This document shows, one piece after another, positions 1-9,964 of a stretch of DNA of 64,000 nucleotides. Numbering within the stretch: the stretch's first letter is position 1; each line of letters opens with the position of its first letter. The notes under the pieces were generated by a model. The model did no database searches. It was not told where the DNA came from and saw only the letters and a program-made list of their open reading frames with translations. A program made the translations under genes and the position numbers. The stretch lies in contig CM060731.1 in assembly GCA_030704615.1 (NCBI GenBank), forward strand, positions 86,532,756 to 86,596,755. Direction: 5' to 3'. This DNA comes from Takakia lepidozioides. Taxonomy: Eukaryota > Streptophyta > Takakiopsida > Takakiales > Takakiaceae.

Positions 1-146
1 ACCACAACAAGGATAACCAGCCACATCAAACCGGCCCAGAGGGAGGAGATACCACGAGGTGTTTTGCCGTCATGGATATCAGATGGCACAGTTTGTTCGA
101 TGTGTAGGAATCCATACGGCCCAGAGGGATGTCATGTGCTTGAATC

Positions 147-827
147 ATGTGGACATATGTTCCATCTATCAAAGATCCCCAGTATTTCTGGGTCACATCT
201 GACTGGGAGATAACCATACGTGCGGGAGGCATTCGAGATTGGTGGGAGAGAGAGCAGTTTTGCCGCAATCTGGGAGGGCATTGGAGTCAAAGAATGTCCA
301 GGTTTATCCGGCTCCCACAGGTTCCATGGGTGCCGGAGGAGAATGAATTGTATGACCGACAACCGATTGGGAGACATTTGTTGTTGTCCGAACTGGAAGA
401 TGTTATAATATGTAAACGCCGAATGAATGAGGCGTACGAGGCGGCTTATCGTCAAAACGACACAATGATTAGGGACAGGGCCTGCGAGAGGCAGTTGGAA
501 AGTTTCAAAAGTACCATCAAGGCAGTTGTAGAAAAATGGAGGCGAAACCGTTATCATCGTGTTTTGGGGGCTCTATTGCCGGATGTGGACGGCCTCGTTG
601 CCGATTTGTATGCAGCCCGAGCACTTGTTTTCGATCCACCTCCGCCACGTCGTGAGAGTGAAGAAGAAAGTCAACTTTCGCCACGAAGTAGGCGGATGCA
701 GGCCAGAATTGATCACATGCCATTGGGCCCCTCATTGACCACGAGATCACAGTCGCAAGCTCTGGCAATTGGCAGTGCAAATCAGGCCACAACATCAAAT
801 TCCTTGTCCTCGGACAGTGACAACTAG
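147..827 (+). CDS. Unknown 226-residue ORF, possibly the 3' part of a transposon gene
   Basis: An open frame of 226 codons ends in an acidic Ser/Asp tail (SSDSDN). The middle is Arg/Glu-rich and looks helical; the last third is Ser/Arg/Gln-rich and low in complexity. The frame immediately upstream (bases 1-230, another phase) reads a compact Cys/His cluster, CSMCRNPYGPEGCH followed by CGHMFH, which resembles a RING-type zinc site. The two may belong to one gene joined by an intron or separated by a frameshift near base 150. The window begins inside it, so the true start is not visible. No family is recognised. Length and lack of stops support coding; nothing else does. Confidence 0.35.
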   Translation: MWTYVPSIKDPQYFWVTSDWEITIRAGGIRDWWEREQFCRNLGGHWSQRMSRFIRLPQVPWVPEENELYDRQPIGRHLLLSELEDVIICKRRMNEAYEAAYRQNDTMIRDRACERQLESFKSTIKAVVEKWRRNRYHRVLGALLPDVDGLVADLYAARALVFDPPPPRRESEEESQLSPRSRRMQARIDHMPLGPSLTTRSQSQALAIGSANQATTSNSLSSDSDN

Positions 828-830
828 GCT

Positions 831-1285
831 TTAAATGACTGACAGCATAGTATATATACAATGTGCATTTTTGTTGTACCTTGAATATTGTTGGAAAACA
901 CAGTGATAACATTCCGCCATTTTTGTATATCACCAATTTTGTTAATACACAATGCACATGTGCGGCACCTACCAATTTCAATTGCATGAGTAGCGTTTTC
1001 TTCACATTTACATTCGTATGATGGGGAAGAAGTGGTTCACCCTGTAAACAAATTTACAATGGTGTCATATTTGGTCATGACGTGTATGTGGGTATTTGCA
1101 ATGAACTCCGAAAGCTGGAGAACAAGGAAAATTGATGTAAACCAATAAGTTATAACGAGTTACGAACGGTCGTCTTCCAAACAAATTTCGCCTGGTCCCT
1201 GCGTATTTCATAATCATTTCGCAATATCTATGATCTTTCTACGAACATACCCACAAAGTTCTCAAAACACAAAATAATTTCCATT
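831..1285. other. AT-rich spacer without recognisable gene
   Basis: Between the unknown ORF and the tandem repeats. No open frame with credible composition and no RNA gene is visible. Confidence 0.5.
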
Positions 1286-1650
1286 GATCTCATATTACAC
1301 TGGGACGTATCAGAGGGTACATTGAACACACTGGCCAAGTTTCAAAGCGAACGAAAATCATTTGGATGGGCAACCATCCGTTGGCCTATTGAACGAATTT
1401 CGATTGATCTCATATAACTCTAGGGCCTCTTACATGGCACATTGAACATAGTGGCCAAGTCTCAAAGCGAACCAAAATCATTTCGATGGCCAACCATCCG
1501 TTGAGCCATCGAATGAATTTCGATTGATCTCATATTAGTCCGGGACTTGTGAGAGGGTGTCTCAAACGTAGTGGCAAAGTTTGGAAGCACACAAAAATGA
1601 TTTGGATGGGCAACCATCCGTTCACACGTTGAATGTATTCCGTTGGATCT
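1286..1650. repeat. 120-bp tandem repeat, block 1
   Basis: The phrase GATCTCATATTA starts at 1286, 1406 and 1526, and a diverged version at 1646, so the period is exactly 120 bp. Each unit carries the submotif TTTGGATGGGCAACCATCCG, itself a small dyad (GGATGG..CCATCC). Units are about 80-85% alike by eye. Satellite-like; no coding sense. Confidence 0.85.
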
Positions 1651-2287
1651 GCTATTGCTTTGGGACCTGTTGGACTGTGTTTCGCGTGCTCACGATTTTT
1701 ATTTCATTCCGTTTTTTAATGGGGCGTGTAATGTAGCCATATGGAACGTGTGTGCCAAATTTGGGAGCGAACATAATTCATTTGGACCCAAAACCACTGT
1801 TTCTTCCCTATTTTGCACTCCAAACTTGATTTGTGTTCTACTTCATGTACTCTTTATAGAGAGTTCTGCAATAGTGAGCAAAGAAAACACTTTTTTTTTG
1901 GGGCATTTTTTATTGGTCCAAATTTTGGCGGGGGAGTAGCGGTGGGATGCTGGAAGCCGCAGAACAAAATTGAGCCAAAAACAAAATCGATACGTGCCAG
2001 AAACCCCCAATGAAAGGCAGTGCAAACCTATTTATTGGCTTAAAATGAATTTAAATTCAATTAAATTGTGGAATGGCTTGAGGGGTGAGCGCGTCGATGG
2101 GGAGGCAAATGATTTATTCGTCTAATGTGTCTCCGCACATGTGTCGCACACATGTTCCAGCACATGGGGGCAAAAGAGGGGCTTCAACCACATCCGTTCA
2201 ATGGGTGCAATAGTCGTGCACGCATTGCAAGATTTCTTTTTCGCATTGAACAACAAGTGAACGCCTCATTGGCCCATCGAACGAATT

Positions 2288-2655
2288 TTGATTGATCTCC
2301 TATTACACCGGGACGTATCAGAGGGTACATTGAACACACTGGCCAAGTTTCAAAGTGAACGAAAATCATTTGGATGGGCAACCATCCGTTGGCCCATTGA
2401 ACGAATTTCGATTGATCTCATATTACTCTGGGGCCTCTTACATGGCACATTGAACATAGTGGCCAAATCTCAAAGCGAACCAAAAAATGATGGCCAACCA
2501 TCCGTTGAGCCATCGAATGAATTTCGATTGATCTCATATTAGTCCGAGACCTGATACATGGTATGTTGAACATAGTGGCAAAGATTGAAAGCAAACGAAA
2601 ATCATTTGGATGGGCAACCATTCAATCGCCCATTGAATGAATGGGATTTCGTCTT
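2288..2655. repeat. 120-bp tandem repeat, block 2
   Basis: Same family as the block about 1 kb upstream: GATCTC phrases at 2294, 2414 and 2530. The two blocks are offset by about 1008 bp and bracket unrelated AT-rich sequence (1650-2287), suggesting either a larger duplication or an insertion that split one array. Confidence 0.8.
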
Positions 2656-2689
2656 CGATTATACTGGGACCTGTTATATGGTATGTCCT

Positions 2690-3012
2690 TTGAAGCTCTT
2701 TTTGTAGTGTCTTCTGCCTCGTAATGCGATGTTTTTCCATGTCCACCTTATCCAATATGTTGATGTTCTCCACCTGGAACAGATTCACACATGCGTGAAG
2801 AAATCCTTAAATAAGCAAATGACCATCTCCACTTTTATAAGCCTCATCCCCAGCTTCCAGTTTTGATGGTTATTTGGTTTTTTAAGTCTTTATATACGCA
2901 TGTGTGGATATGTTCCAGATGGAAGATATCAACATTGGAAAAATAAGAGTTGGAGAAGCACCTCATTACAAAGCAAGAGACATTACAGAAGACCTTAGCA
3001 TGCTGAACATCT
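2690..3012. repeat. Imperfect inverted repeat (foldback), arms about 110 bp
   Basis: The arm near 2700-2815 (TCTTCTGCCTCGTAATG ... CTGGAACAGATTCACACATG) reappears as reverse complement near 2893-3005 (CATGTGTGGATATGTTCCAG ... CAAAGCAAGAGACATTACAG). The loop is about 75 bp. Probably a foldback or MITE-type element. Confidence 0.7.
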
Positions 3013-3146
3013 GGATGAAGAACCTTGTCCATCGTCGCTTCAAGCGCTTCTGAAATGATCACATGTTTGTTGGTGGAAGCTCATCTCGTAGGCCACATTG
3101 ATCTCGTACCCATCGAAGATTCCCGTAGGCCACATGGAACGATTCA

Positions 3147-3200
3147 TGTGATACATTTTCACAAATGCGATGTGATATATTTGTGAAATTGTATCACATC
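3147..3200. repeat. Short palindrome
   Basis: GTGATACATTTTCACAAAT and its near reverse complement ATTTGTGAAATTGTATCAC face each other across about 11 bp. It lies between two longer foldbacks. Confidence 0.6.
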
Positions 3201-3304
3201 AACCGTTTAATGTGACCAATGCACCTCTTCCACACCATGGCGGAAATGTTCGCCACTTGAAAGCACAAACACAAATAATCCGTGCAAACAATCTCAAGAT
3301 CATA

Positions 3305-3650
3305 TGTACTGCAAGGTGTTTCATACTGCCGATGTTCATGTAGCTGAATTCTTTAGGAATCATTTTGCTACTCCCATGCCAACAACATCAGGTCCACTGC
3401 GACTACGAAATTCCGAATTCTGTATCAGCCACCACGGACATGAAACCAGGAACTTCGCACAAAATCTCCAATTCATTCAATTTATGGTGGGCCGTGGCTG
3501 TAGCCTGCAAGCTGGCCGAGGTAGCTGATACGTTCGTTTGAACATGACAATATCAGAGGACGTTGGCATGGGAATAGCAAAAAGAGTACTACAGAATTCA
3601 GCTAGAGGAACAACAATAGTATGAAACACCTTACCGTAAATATGATTGTT
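3305..3650. repeat. Imperfect inverted repeat, arms about 90 bp
   Basis: The left arm 3310-3395 contains AAGGTGTTTCATACTGCC, GTAGCTGAATTC and CTCCCATGCCAAC. The right arm 3550-3645 contains their reverse complements (GTTGGCATGGGAATAGC, GAATTCAGCTAG, AGTATGAAACACCTT). Different sequence from the neighbouring foldbacks. Confidence 0.7.
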
Positions 3651-3829
3651 GACATTGGTTGTGACAGCTCTAATCAATAGAGAACTCACACCATCAGTTG
3701 CGCTCCAGCAGTAGTACCGGTCCCCCGAGTAAATAAAGTTCTGTTGTAAATAATAAATTGTATACGCTCGAACCTCACAGATGTCATTTCAACAAAACCG
3801 GCCGTATATTGTGGCACTGTTTGTAACTT

Positions 3830-4180
3830 CGAATGTTTCAATGTTTCTGACAGGGTACTGAGAAAATGATATATTGGTTGCGTAAGAGTTAGACAACAAA
3901 CGTTCCATATCTCATTCGAATGTCGACACTACCATAAGTGGCATGGATAAAAAAGTAATAGGTGTACATGCGACCTCCGAACGTTCAAGTAGACCATTCG
4001 CTGGACCTAGTATCAAACATTCGGACTTCGGAGGTCGCATGTGCATCTATTACTTTCCGATCCATGTCTCTCATGGTAGTGTCGCACATTTGAATGAGAT
4101 GTGAAACATTTGTTGTCTAACTTCTACGGAACTAATACATCATTTTCTCATAACCCTATCCGAAACCTTGGAACATTACA
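3830..4180. repeat. Long palindrome of about 340 bp
   Basis: The two halves meet near 4000. Left arm features (GAGAAAATGATATATTGG, GTTAGACAACAAACGTT, CATTCGAATGTCGACACTACC, ATGCGACCTCCGAA) recur inverted in the right arm (TTCGGAGGTCGCATGTGC, GGTAGTGTCGCACATTTGAA, TTGTTGTCTAACTTC, AATACATCATTTTCTCAT). A transcript of either strand would form a long hairpin. Consistent with a foldback/MITE. Confidence 0.75.
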
Positions 4181-4512
4181 AATATAAACAGTGAGCCAGT
4201 ACACAAACCATTTATGTTGCGATGACAAGTGCCAGGGTCGAGCATATGCAATGTAGTATTTACAATGGGACTTTATTTATTACATGCACGATCAAAATTG
4301 AGTTATGTCTTCATAAAAGAACCATTGTACAGCCACAAATCTCATATCTACGAGACTATGGTCTACTCCATCTTATATACATCTTTCGGCTCAGGCCAAT
4401 GGAATGGCTTGCCCATGAACCAAAGTACTACATAGGCTAATGTGACTCTCTCATTCTTGTTGTTGTCGTACAACCTTTGTAGCATTGAATGTCAACAACT
4501 AAAAACAAGAAG

Positions 4513-4541
4513 AGCGACCGCCACATGGCGGTCGCTGCTTT

Positions 4542-4611
<70 letters not shown>

Positions 4612-5193
4612 CGACCGCCTACTGGCGGTCGCTTAATTCAAGATTCAAAATATAAATAAGCGACCGCCGCTAAATGGCGGTCGCTTCATTTAAAAAAATA
4701 TATTAAATAAGCGACCGCCAAACAGCGGTCGCTTGATTTTAAGAATCAAAATCAAATCGAGCGACCGCCTCCAAATGGCGGTCGCTGTATTCTTTATTAA
4801 CAAAAATAGCGACGGCCGTTGCATTTTTCAAATATTTATTGAAGAAGCGACCGCCAAACGGCGGTCGCTTTATTTAAGAATAAAAATAAAAATAAGTGAC
4901 CGCTGCTAGATGGCGGTCGCTATATTTAAATATATATATATAGTGACCGTCACATGGCGATCGCTGTATTTTTACAGAATATATCAAAGATATAATAATA
5001 ATAATATAATAAAGTGCGAGTGACCGCCAATCTGGGCGATCGCTTCATTAAAACATAATAAACTTCAACCGACCGCCAATATAGGCGGTTGCTTAATTTA
5101 ACAAAATATTAAATTACAAGCGACCGCCAATATGGGCGGTCGCTTTTATTTTAAACATAATAAATTATGTGCGACCGCCAATATAGGCGGACA
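4513..5193. repeat. Array of about twelve GCGACCGCC hairpins
   Basis: Dyads built from arm GCGACCGCC and its complement GGCGGTCGC start near 4513, 4610, 4659, 4709, 4760, 4844, 4894, 4943, 5019, 5070, 5118 and 5171, plus one degenerate half site near 4809. Loops are 2-7 nt and variable; the AT-rich spacers are mostly 25-50 bp and unrelated. Early copies have near-perfect 10-11 bp stems; late ones decay in parallel on both arms. The layout resembles the subterminal repeats of CACTA (En/Spm) elements. A CAACTAAAAACAAGAAG string just before the first hairpin could be a decayed terminus, but no matching opposite end was found. Confidence 0.8.
4545..4609. repeat. (AT)n microsatellite
   Basis: About 32 uninterrupted AT dinucleotides between the first and second hairpin of the array. 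Confidence 0.95.
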
Positions 5194-5324
5194 CATTTTT
5201 TAAGAAGAATTAATAAATATTAATAATTGGCCACGTCTGTTTTACACCGTGGCTGCCGTGTCATTACAAAGGGTAAAAATAAATCGTAAAAGTCAAATGT
5301 AAAAAAAATTACATGGGTAAACGT

Positions 5325-5390
5325 CCGGATTCGACGTGACGTGACGGCCAACGTGTCAGCGCCACGTCACGTCAGGAATGATAACTAGGC
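5325..5390. repeat. GC-rich imperfect palindrome
   Basis: GACGTGACGTGACGG and the facing CCACGTCACGTCAGG form an imperfect dyad at the end of the hairpin array. Similar ACGTGGC/GCCACGT modules occur near 27.7 kb and 42.5 kb. Confidence 0.45.
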
Positions 5391-5394
5391 ACGG

Positions 5395-5880
5395 TATTAT
5401 CGTCAAAGCTGGTATTGTATCTGATGTGATTCTGAACGTTGCCGTAGTGGACATGTATGCCGAGTTTGGGTACAACTACAAAGATGCAAATGACATGCAG
5501 TTTGATAATATGGCTGAATGAGATGTGGTATCAGCCTAGCCCATAATTGCACTTAACTAGAGTAGGCAATGAGTGAAGACGGGGTTTGTGGTGACATCGT
5601 CCAAGCTGGAATTGAACTGATGTCGTTCTGAAATATGCCCTTGTGGTGAGGGCGTGCAGAGCAGGAGCGCGGGATGGGGCTCTGGAGACTTGAAAGCAAA
5701 TGATGGGGGAAGGGGTGAAGCTCGACCACATCATGTTTGTGTGCGTTTGCAGTGCGTGTGTAAGCCTGGCAGTCCTGGAAGCACATGCAAAGAGGTACAT
5801 GGTTGCATCACCAAAGCTGGAATTGTACTAGATGTGATTCTGAACAATACCCTCGTGGGCATGGATAGCTGAAGGAGCAG
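5395..5880 (+). pseudogene. Pentatricopeptide-repeat (PPR) relic
   Basis: Short, shifted frames read classic plant PPR phrases: KAGIVSDVILN with VVDMYAEFG near 5404-5470, then GEGVK, FVCVCSACVSLAVLE and KAGIVLDVILNNTLVGM near 5700-5865. Stops and frameshifts separate the modules, so no protein is made. The copy ends at about 5868 in the string AGCTGAAGGAGCAGGG, which also follows the PPR relic near 26.4 kb. Intact family members are organelle RNA-binding proteins; this is only a fragment of one. Confidence 0.75.
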
Positions 5881-6861
5881 GGATAGAGTGTGGGTGCAGA
5901 TTCATCCAAGAGGGCCGGATTTTCAAGCTCCAGATTACCTATGATTCACTGTGGAAGGATAGCTACAAGAAACCTGCATGGGTAGATGGTCAACTAGAAG
6001 CCACAGCAGCAGCGACACAATTGATAAAATCAGGCACTGCTAATGAAGGTAGTGGATTGCTGAAGTTCGAGAGATGCCAGTGTATGCATCTTTTGCTCAG
6101 GAATTTGGAAGTCTACATAGACTTTGCAGCTTTGTGCATTTTTGTAGTAGCACCGGATTAGATTATGGAACGGATCTTTGAATATTAAGTCACATTGTAT
6201 TTGAATCGATGTTCCGATTTCAAATGTGCTTTCATGTTTCAATGCTGCTAGAGTTAGGCCCATGACTACGGTCATGTACACGACTACCTCCCATCCACAG
6301 AGCCTCCGCCACGTGCCACTTTCACCCCTCGTGTTCACCGAGGTAGCCTATACTATATGCGCACACAAATGCATGCATATGGAGGAATGTATGCATGCAT
6401 ACAAATTTTAGATATGCATAGGAACAATTTTATATGCACAACACTTAAATAAGGGTACCCAAAAAATTAAAAAAATTGTGATTCATCTAATCTTAGGGTC
6501 CATAGTCAGAATATCAAAGGATGGAATAAGAATATTCTATATAGAATATTCTATATTCATTGTATTATTATTCCACATGGGTGAGTGTAGGAATGGGAGA
6601 GGAACATGTTGCTTTTATGGCTTTCCAACATGAGAAAAAAGGTCGAAAAATTAAAAAGTGACGAGGCACGGCTCCTTGTTAGATACAAATGGTGAAGGTA
6701 CGGGCTCTTCCAATGGTGGGAGTCTAGTTTGAAGTTCAGAATGGAGCAATGCTCAAGGAATGCTATGGAGCTTGACAATGTGATGGAGATGGTCCGCTGC
6801 GCATTTGGGTAGTAAATGGCGATGGCCCGCAAGGGAATTCAATTTTACAAAAAAGACTATT

Positions 6862-6930
6862 GATTGGTAATCGAACCCGCAATCTCATAACTTAAAAAAC
6901 ATAATCCTTACCAAACCATCACCTATTTAA
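6862..6930 (-). repeat. tRNA-like (SINE-type) segment
   Basis: On the minus strand a TGGTTTGGTAAGGATTATG stretch resembles a Pol III A box, and about 25 bases later GATTGCGGGTTCGATTACC fits a B box. It does not fold as a complete tRNA. Confidence 0.4.
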
Positions 6931-7007
6931 TCTTGTTACATAGGTTTTGCAGTATTTATATATCTATCTTCTGAAACATTTTTATTTTACAAAAACATAA
7001 TGTCCAT

Positions 7008-7076
7008 CAGAGATGGAACCCACAACCTATCGGGTATCAAACCTAGTTCATACCACTATACTACCCATTCAGACTT
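7008..7076 (-). repeat. tRNA-like (SINE-type) segment
   Basis: Minus strand: TAGTATAGTGGTATGAACTA resembles an A box and AGGTTGTGGGTTCCATCTC a B box. A second, different Pol III-box unit only about 90 bp from the previous one. Confidence 0.4.
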
Positions 7077-8049
7077 GAAACACTAATGAAATGAAACACT
7101 AATGAGATAAAGATAGTTACCCTGTGTGTACATAACATGCCACAATACTCATAAGGGTTGATCTTACTAATGATGAAATTTGATAGTGCTGAAGTGCATG
7201 TTGAACTTGCATTCCGGTAAAGGGATCTATGAAATGCAGTAGAGATCTATGTACAAACTATTACATAGATAAATCAAATGACAGGAAGATAACATGAAAT
7301 CTGATTTCAACACCATGTCATTTGCCCCATTTGTTTTACCTTACACTAGAGAGAAAGACATGTATCATAAAAAATAACCAAAAATTCGGACTGACAATGA
7401 GGACAATGTATTGTATATGTAATTTCTAATTACCTACATAACATCATCAGCTGATACTTCATCATCCGTGTCATAAGCCTGTGATTCAGAGGCATACACA
7501 TCCATGAAAGCCTCAACTCTACGCACAGGGCTAAAGATTTGTTGCACAATCAGCACAGTAGACGTGCTTCAAATGCAATTCATGTGGATCAATAAAAACC
7601 CCATTGTGCCCTCTTTTTGTTCTATTTTGTATCCATCGTTCCCAGAATGCATCATTCCTCATTTCGTTTGGGATTGGGAGTGTGGGTGGATTTTGCAAGC
7701 GGTTGGTAGGCTGAAATGGGCCCCCATTGTACAGAGCAGTACCACCCTACCATTCGCGAAACATTGCCTTTCAATATGTAATTCTAAAAAACATTGCCGA
7801 ACCTCCTTCATCGGGAGGTCCTTCTCCCCCTATGACCGTGACACCCTAAACCCTATTCCCGCGGACACTCATTTCCGGAAAATAGTCCCGCTCATGTTTT
7901 TTTTGACACTTACGACTCTGCTCATGGCTCATGCCGCTCATGGCTCATGGCTCATGAAATAGCAGCCCCCGTCCCACCATTGACTGGGATAATAAAAGTA
8001 ATTATTCCACAGCTTCTCGTCATTTTCCCCTAGGTCTCCAAAGCCTCCA

Positions 8050-8942
8050 TCCCGCGCCCTTGCTATGCATATCCTGCAATCATCACACTCCACAACACCA
8101 CATGTCGTTCAGCCATACCGTGGAACACTCCCTTTGCATCCTCATGAATGCACCCACATTTGGCATACATGTCCACCAGGGCAGTGTTCAGAATGACAGG
8201 TGCAATTCCAGATTTGATGATGCCACCATGCATCTCTTTGCCCTTTTCCAGGGCTGCCAGCTTGCATAAGCATTGCAAACGTGATCTGGTTACACTTCAC
8301 CCCTTCCCATATCATTTGCTCATAGGTCTCCAAGGCCTCCATCTCGCGCCCTTGTTGTGCATATCCTGCAAGCATGGCATTCCATGACACCATATCTTCT
8401 TCAGCCATACTGTCGAACACTCCCTTTGCATCCTCAATGCACCCACATTTTGCATACATGTCCACCACGGTATTGTTCAGAATGACATGGGGTTTAATCC
8501 AGCTCTGACAATGTCACCATGGACCTCTTTGCCCTTTTCCAGGGCTGCCAGGCTTGCACATGCAGTGCAAATGCACACAAACGTGATGTGGTTGGGCTTC
8601 ACCCCTTCCCCCATCATTGGATCATAGATCTCCAAAGCCTCCATACCAAGTTCCTGTTGTGCATACCCTGCAAGCATCGCGTTCCACAACACCACATCTC
8701 GTTCAGCCATAGACTTGTTGAAAACTCCCTTTGCATCCTTAATGCATCCACATTTGGCATACATGTCCACCAGGGCAGTGTTCAAAATGACATCTGGTAC
8801 AATTCCAGCTTTGACGAGATCACCATGGACCTCTTTCCCCTTTTTCAGAGCTCCCCTGCTTGCACATGCATTGCAAACACAAACAAATGTGATCTGGTTG
8901 GGCTTCACCCCTTAATTGCGCAACATTTGCTCAGAGGTCTCC
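8050..8942 (-). pseudogene. PPR relic with at least three tandem modules
   Basis: Minus-strand frames at 8908-8477, 8468-8142 and 8278-8063 read repeated PPR units: KPNQITFVCVCNACASRGAL, then KGKEVHGDLVKAGIVPDVIL, then NTALVDMYAKCGCIKDAKGV, then MAERDVVLWNAMLAGYAQQ. The units are close to 300 bp each (three 35-residue motifs). Frames change between modules and there is no N-terminal targeting peptide or C-terminal E/DYW domain, so this is a fragment. It abuts exons of the copy-2 gene exactly at 8942/8943, where GTSstop is followed directly by PPR sequence. Confidence 0.8.
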
Positions 8943-9851
8943 TTATGAAGTCCCATTTCTGCATAGGGGATAGTACCCTTGGGCATATCCAAATACCACC
9001 CCCCCCCCTTCCCGGTGTTCCACACCCCAATCTTCCTCTATTGCAGGTGTGTACATGGAAGCTTGTTGAGCACCAAACTTCCAGGCCATCAGAAACTTGG
9101 GCTCAGCCTTAAGTCGACCACTCGGTACAAGCACAAATCTCATGTACCTAAAATACAAACACATTCAAAGTTATTGTGGAGACAAATATTTATGCAACAT
9201 GTTCAACAATTGAACAAGCACATTAAGAAACATGTATATCCCAATGTACTAGAAAAATACTTGAAGCATAGACATTTCTTACTTACAAGGTATATACACT
9301 GTCCATGTACAATGCAATGGAAAGATTGTACCTGAATAAAATCCGTCTCACCACCTTTTTCGCACCTGTTTGTTGTTCCCAATCATTGCCTCTGAATGGC
9401 CCCTTTGGCAATGAGAACTCTCTATGAAACAACTCATTGAAATGAGTCATCTTCCATGTATCCATGTAGTCTCCCAAACTCTCACTCTCTCCTTCCTCCA
9501 AGGCAACATGAAATTGACCAAGCTGAGTGGTGTACAAGGCAAACTAAGCCAATGCAACCTTGCGAAGCTGCCAGAAAATACAGTCAGTTAAATAACTATG
9601 TTAATGTGTCATCAACAAAATGAATCAATTGCATTCAGAAGATAGTGATTGTATATGTACCTGCCACCAAAAAGTCCTTCTATTCAACCAAGGATCAAGT
9701 GTTGGCCCACTGATAGGCCCGGGTGGAAAAAAGTTACGGTCGTGAAATGTTTGGTCTCCATTCCATATATGTAGCCATTCCACCTTTTCTTCAGGATCCA
9801 CCCAGGCTGTAGCAATGTTCACCATTTTCTCTTGGGTCATTTCCTCTGATC
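8943..9851 (-). pseudogene. Copy 2 of the ParB-like gene family, three downstream exons
   Basis: Three minus-strand exons with GT-AG borders match exons 4-6 of copy 1 (32862-37661). Exon a, 9851-9661, reads QEKMVNIATAWVDP, VEWLHIWNGDQTFHDRN and ends RTFWWQ before the donor. Exon b, 9567-9332, reads LGDYMDTWKMTHFNELFHRE and has one in-frame TAG. Exon c, 9147-8943, reads RYMRFVLVPSGRLKAEPKF and ends where PPR relic sequence begins. Intron phases agree with copy 1 (phase 0, then phase 2). The earlier exons of the same gene lie at 31022-31548 (minus) and 21419-23294 (plus, inverted). The lysine-rich part and C-terminal exons of copy 1 are missing. Confidence 0.65.
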
Positions 9852-9925
9852 CTGCCTTTACACGTGACCAATGCAGTTAGATGACTTTTGTTGCAATGGG
9901 GATGCAAAAGATCACGTTGCAGCAT

Positions 9926-9964
9926 AACTTCCTGAAACATTTAAGCAGCCCTGCTGCACGGATA
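9926..9964. repeat. Half of a GCCGGC-module, with GGATA target duplication
   Basis: ACTTCCTGAAACATTTAAGC and CAGCCCTGCTGCAC match the reverse complement of modules at 21.8-22.2 kb. Bases 9960-9964 are GGATA, repeated at 15892-15896 next to the other LTR terminus. The module lies in an intron of copy 2. Confidence 0.7.

Larger units (their letters stand above)
5881..8049. other. Intergenic, two SINE-like segments, no convincing gene
   Basis: Low-complexity AT-rich sequence. A possible 42-codon acidic C-terminal exon on the minus strand near 7455-7580 ends in DTDDEVSADDVM followed by a stop, but nothing upstream supports it. The 152-codon plus-strand frame at 7504-7962 has poor composition and overlaps it antisense; I do not call it. 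Confidence 0.5.

Noticed and set aside
4513-5193. CRISPR-like look of short repeats with spacers
   Set aside because: Each repeat is itself a hairpin, spacers are AT-rich, unequal and non-unique, and the context is eukaryotic with no cas genes. It is a transposon-type hairpin array.
7504-7962. 152-codon plus-strand ORF
   Set aside because: Biased composition, no motif, no homologous copy in the window, and a more plausible acidic exon lies antisense.
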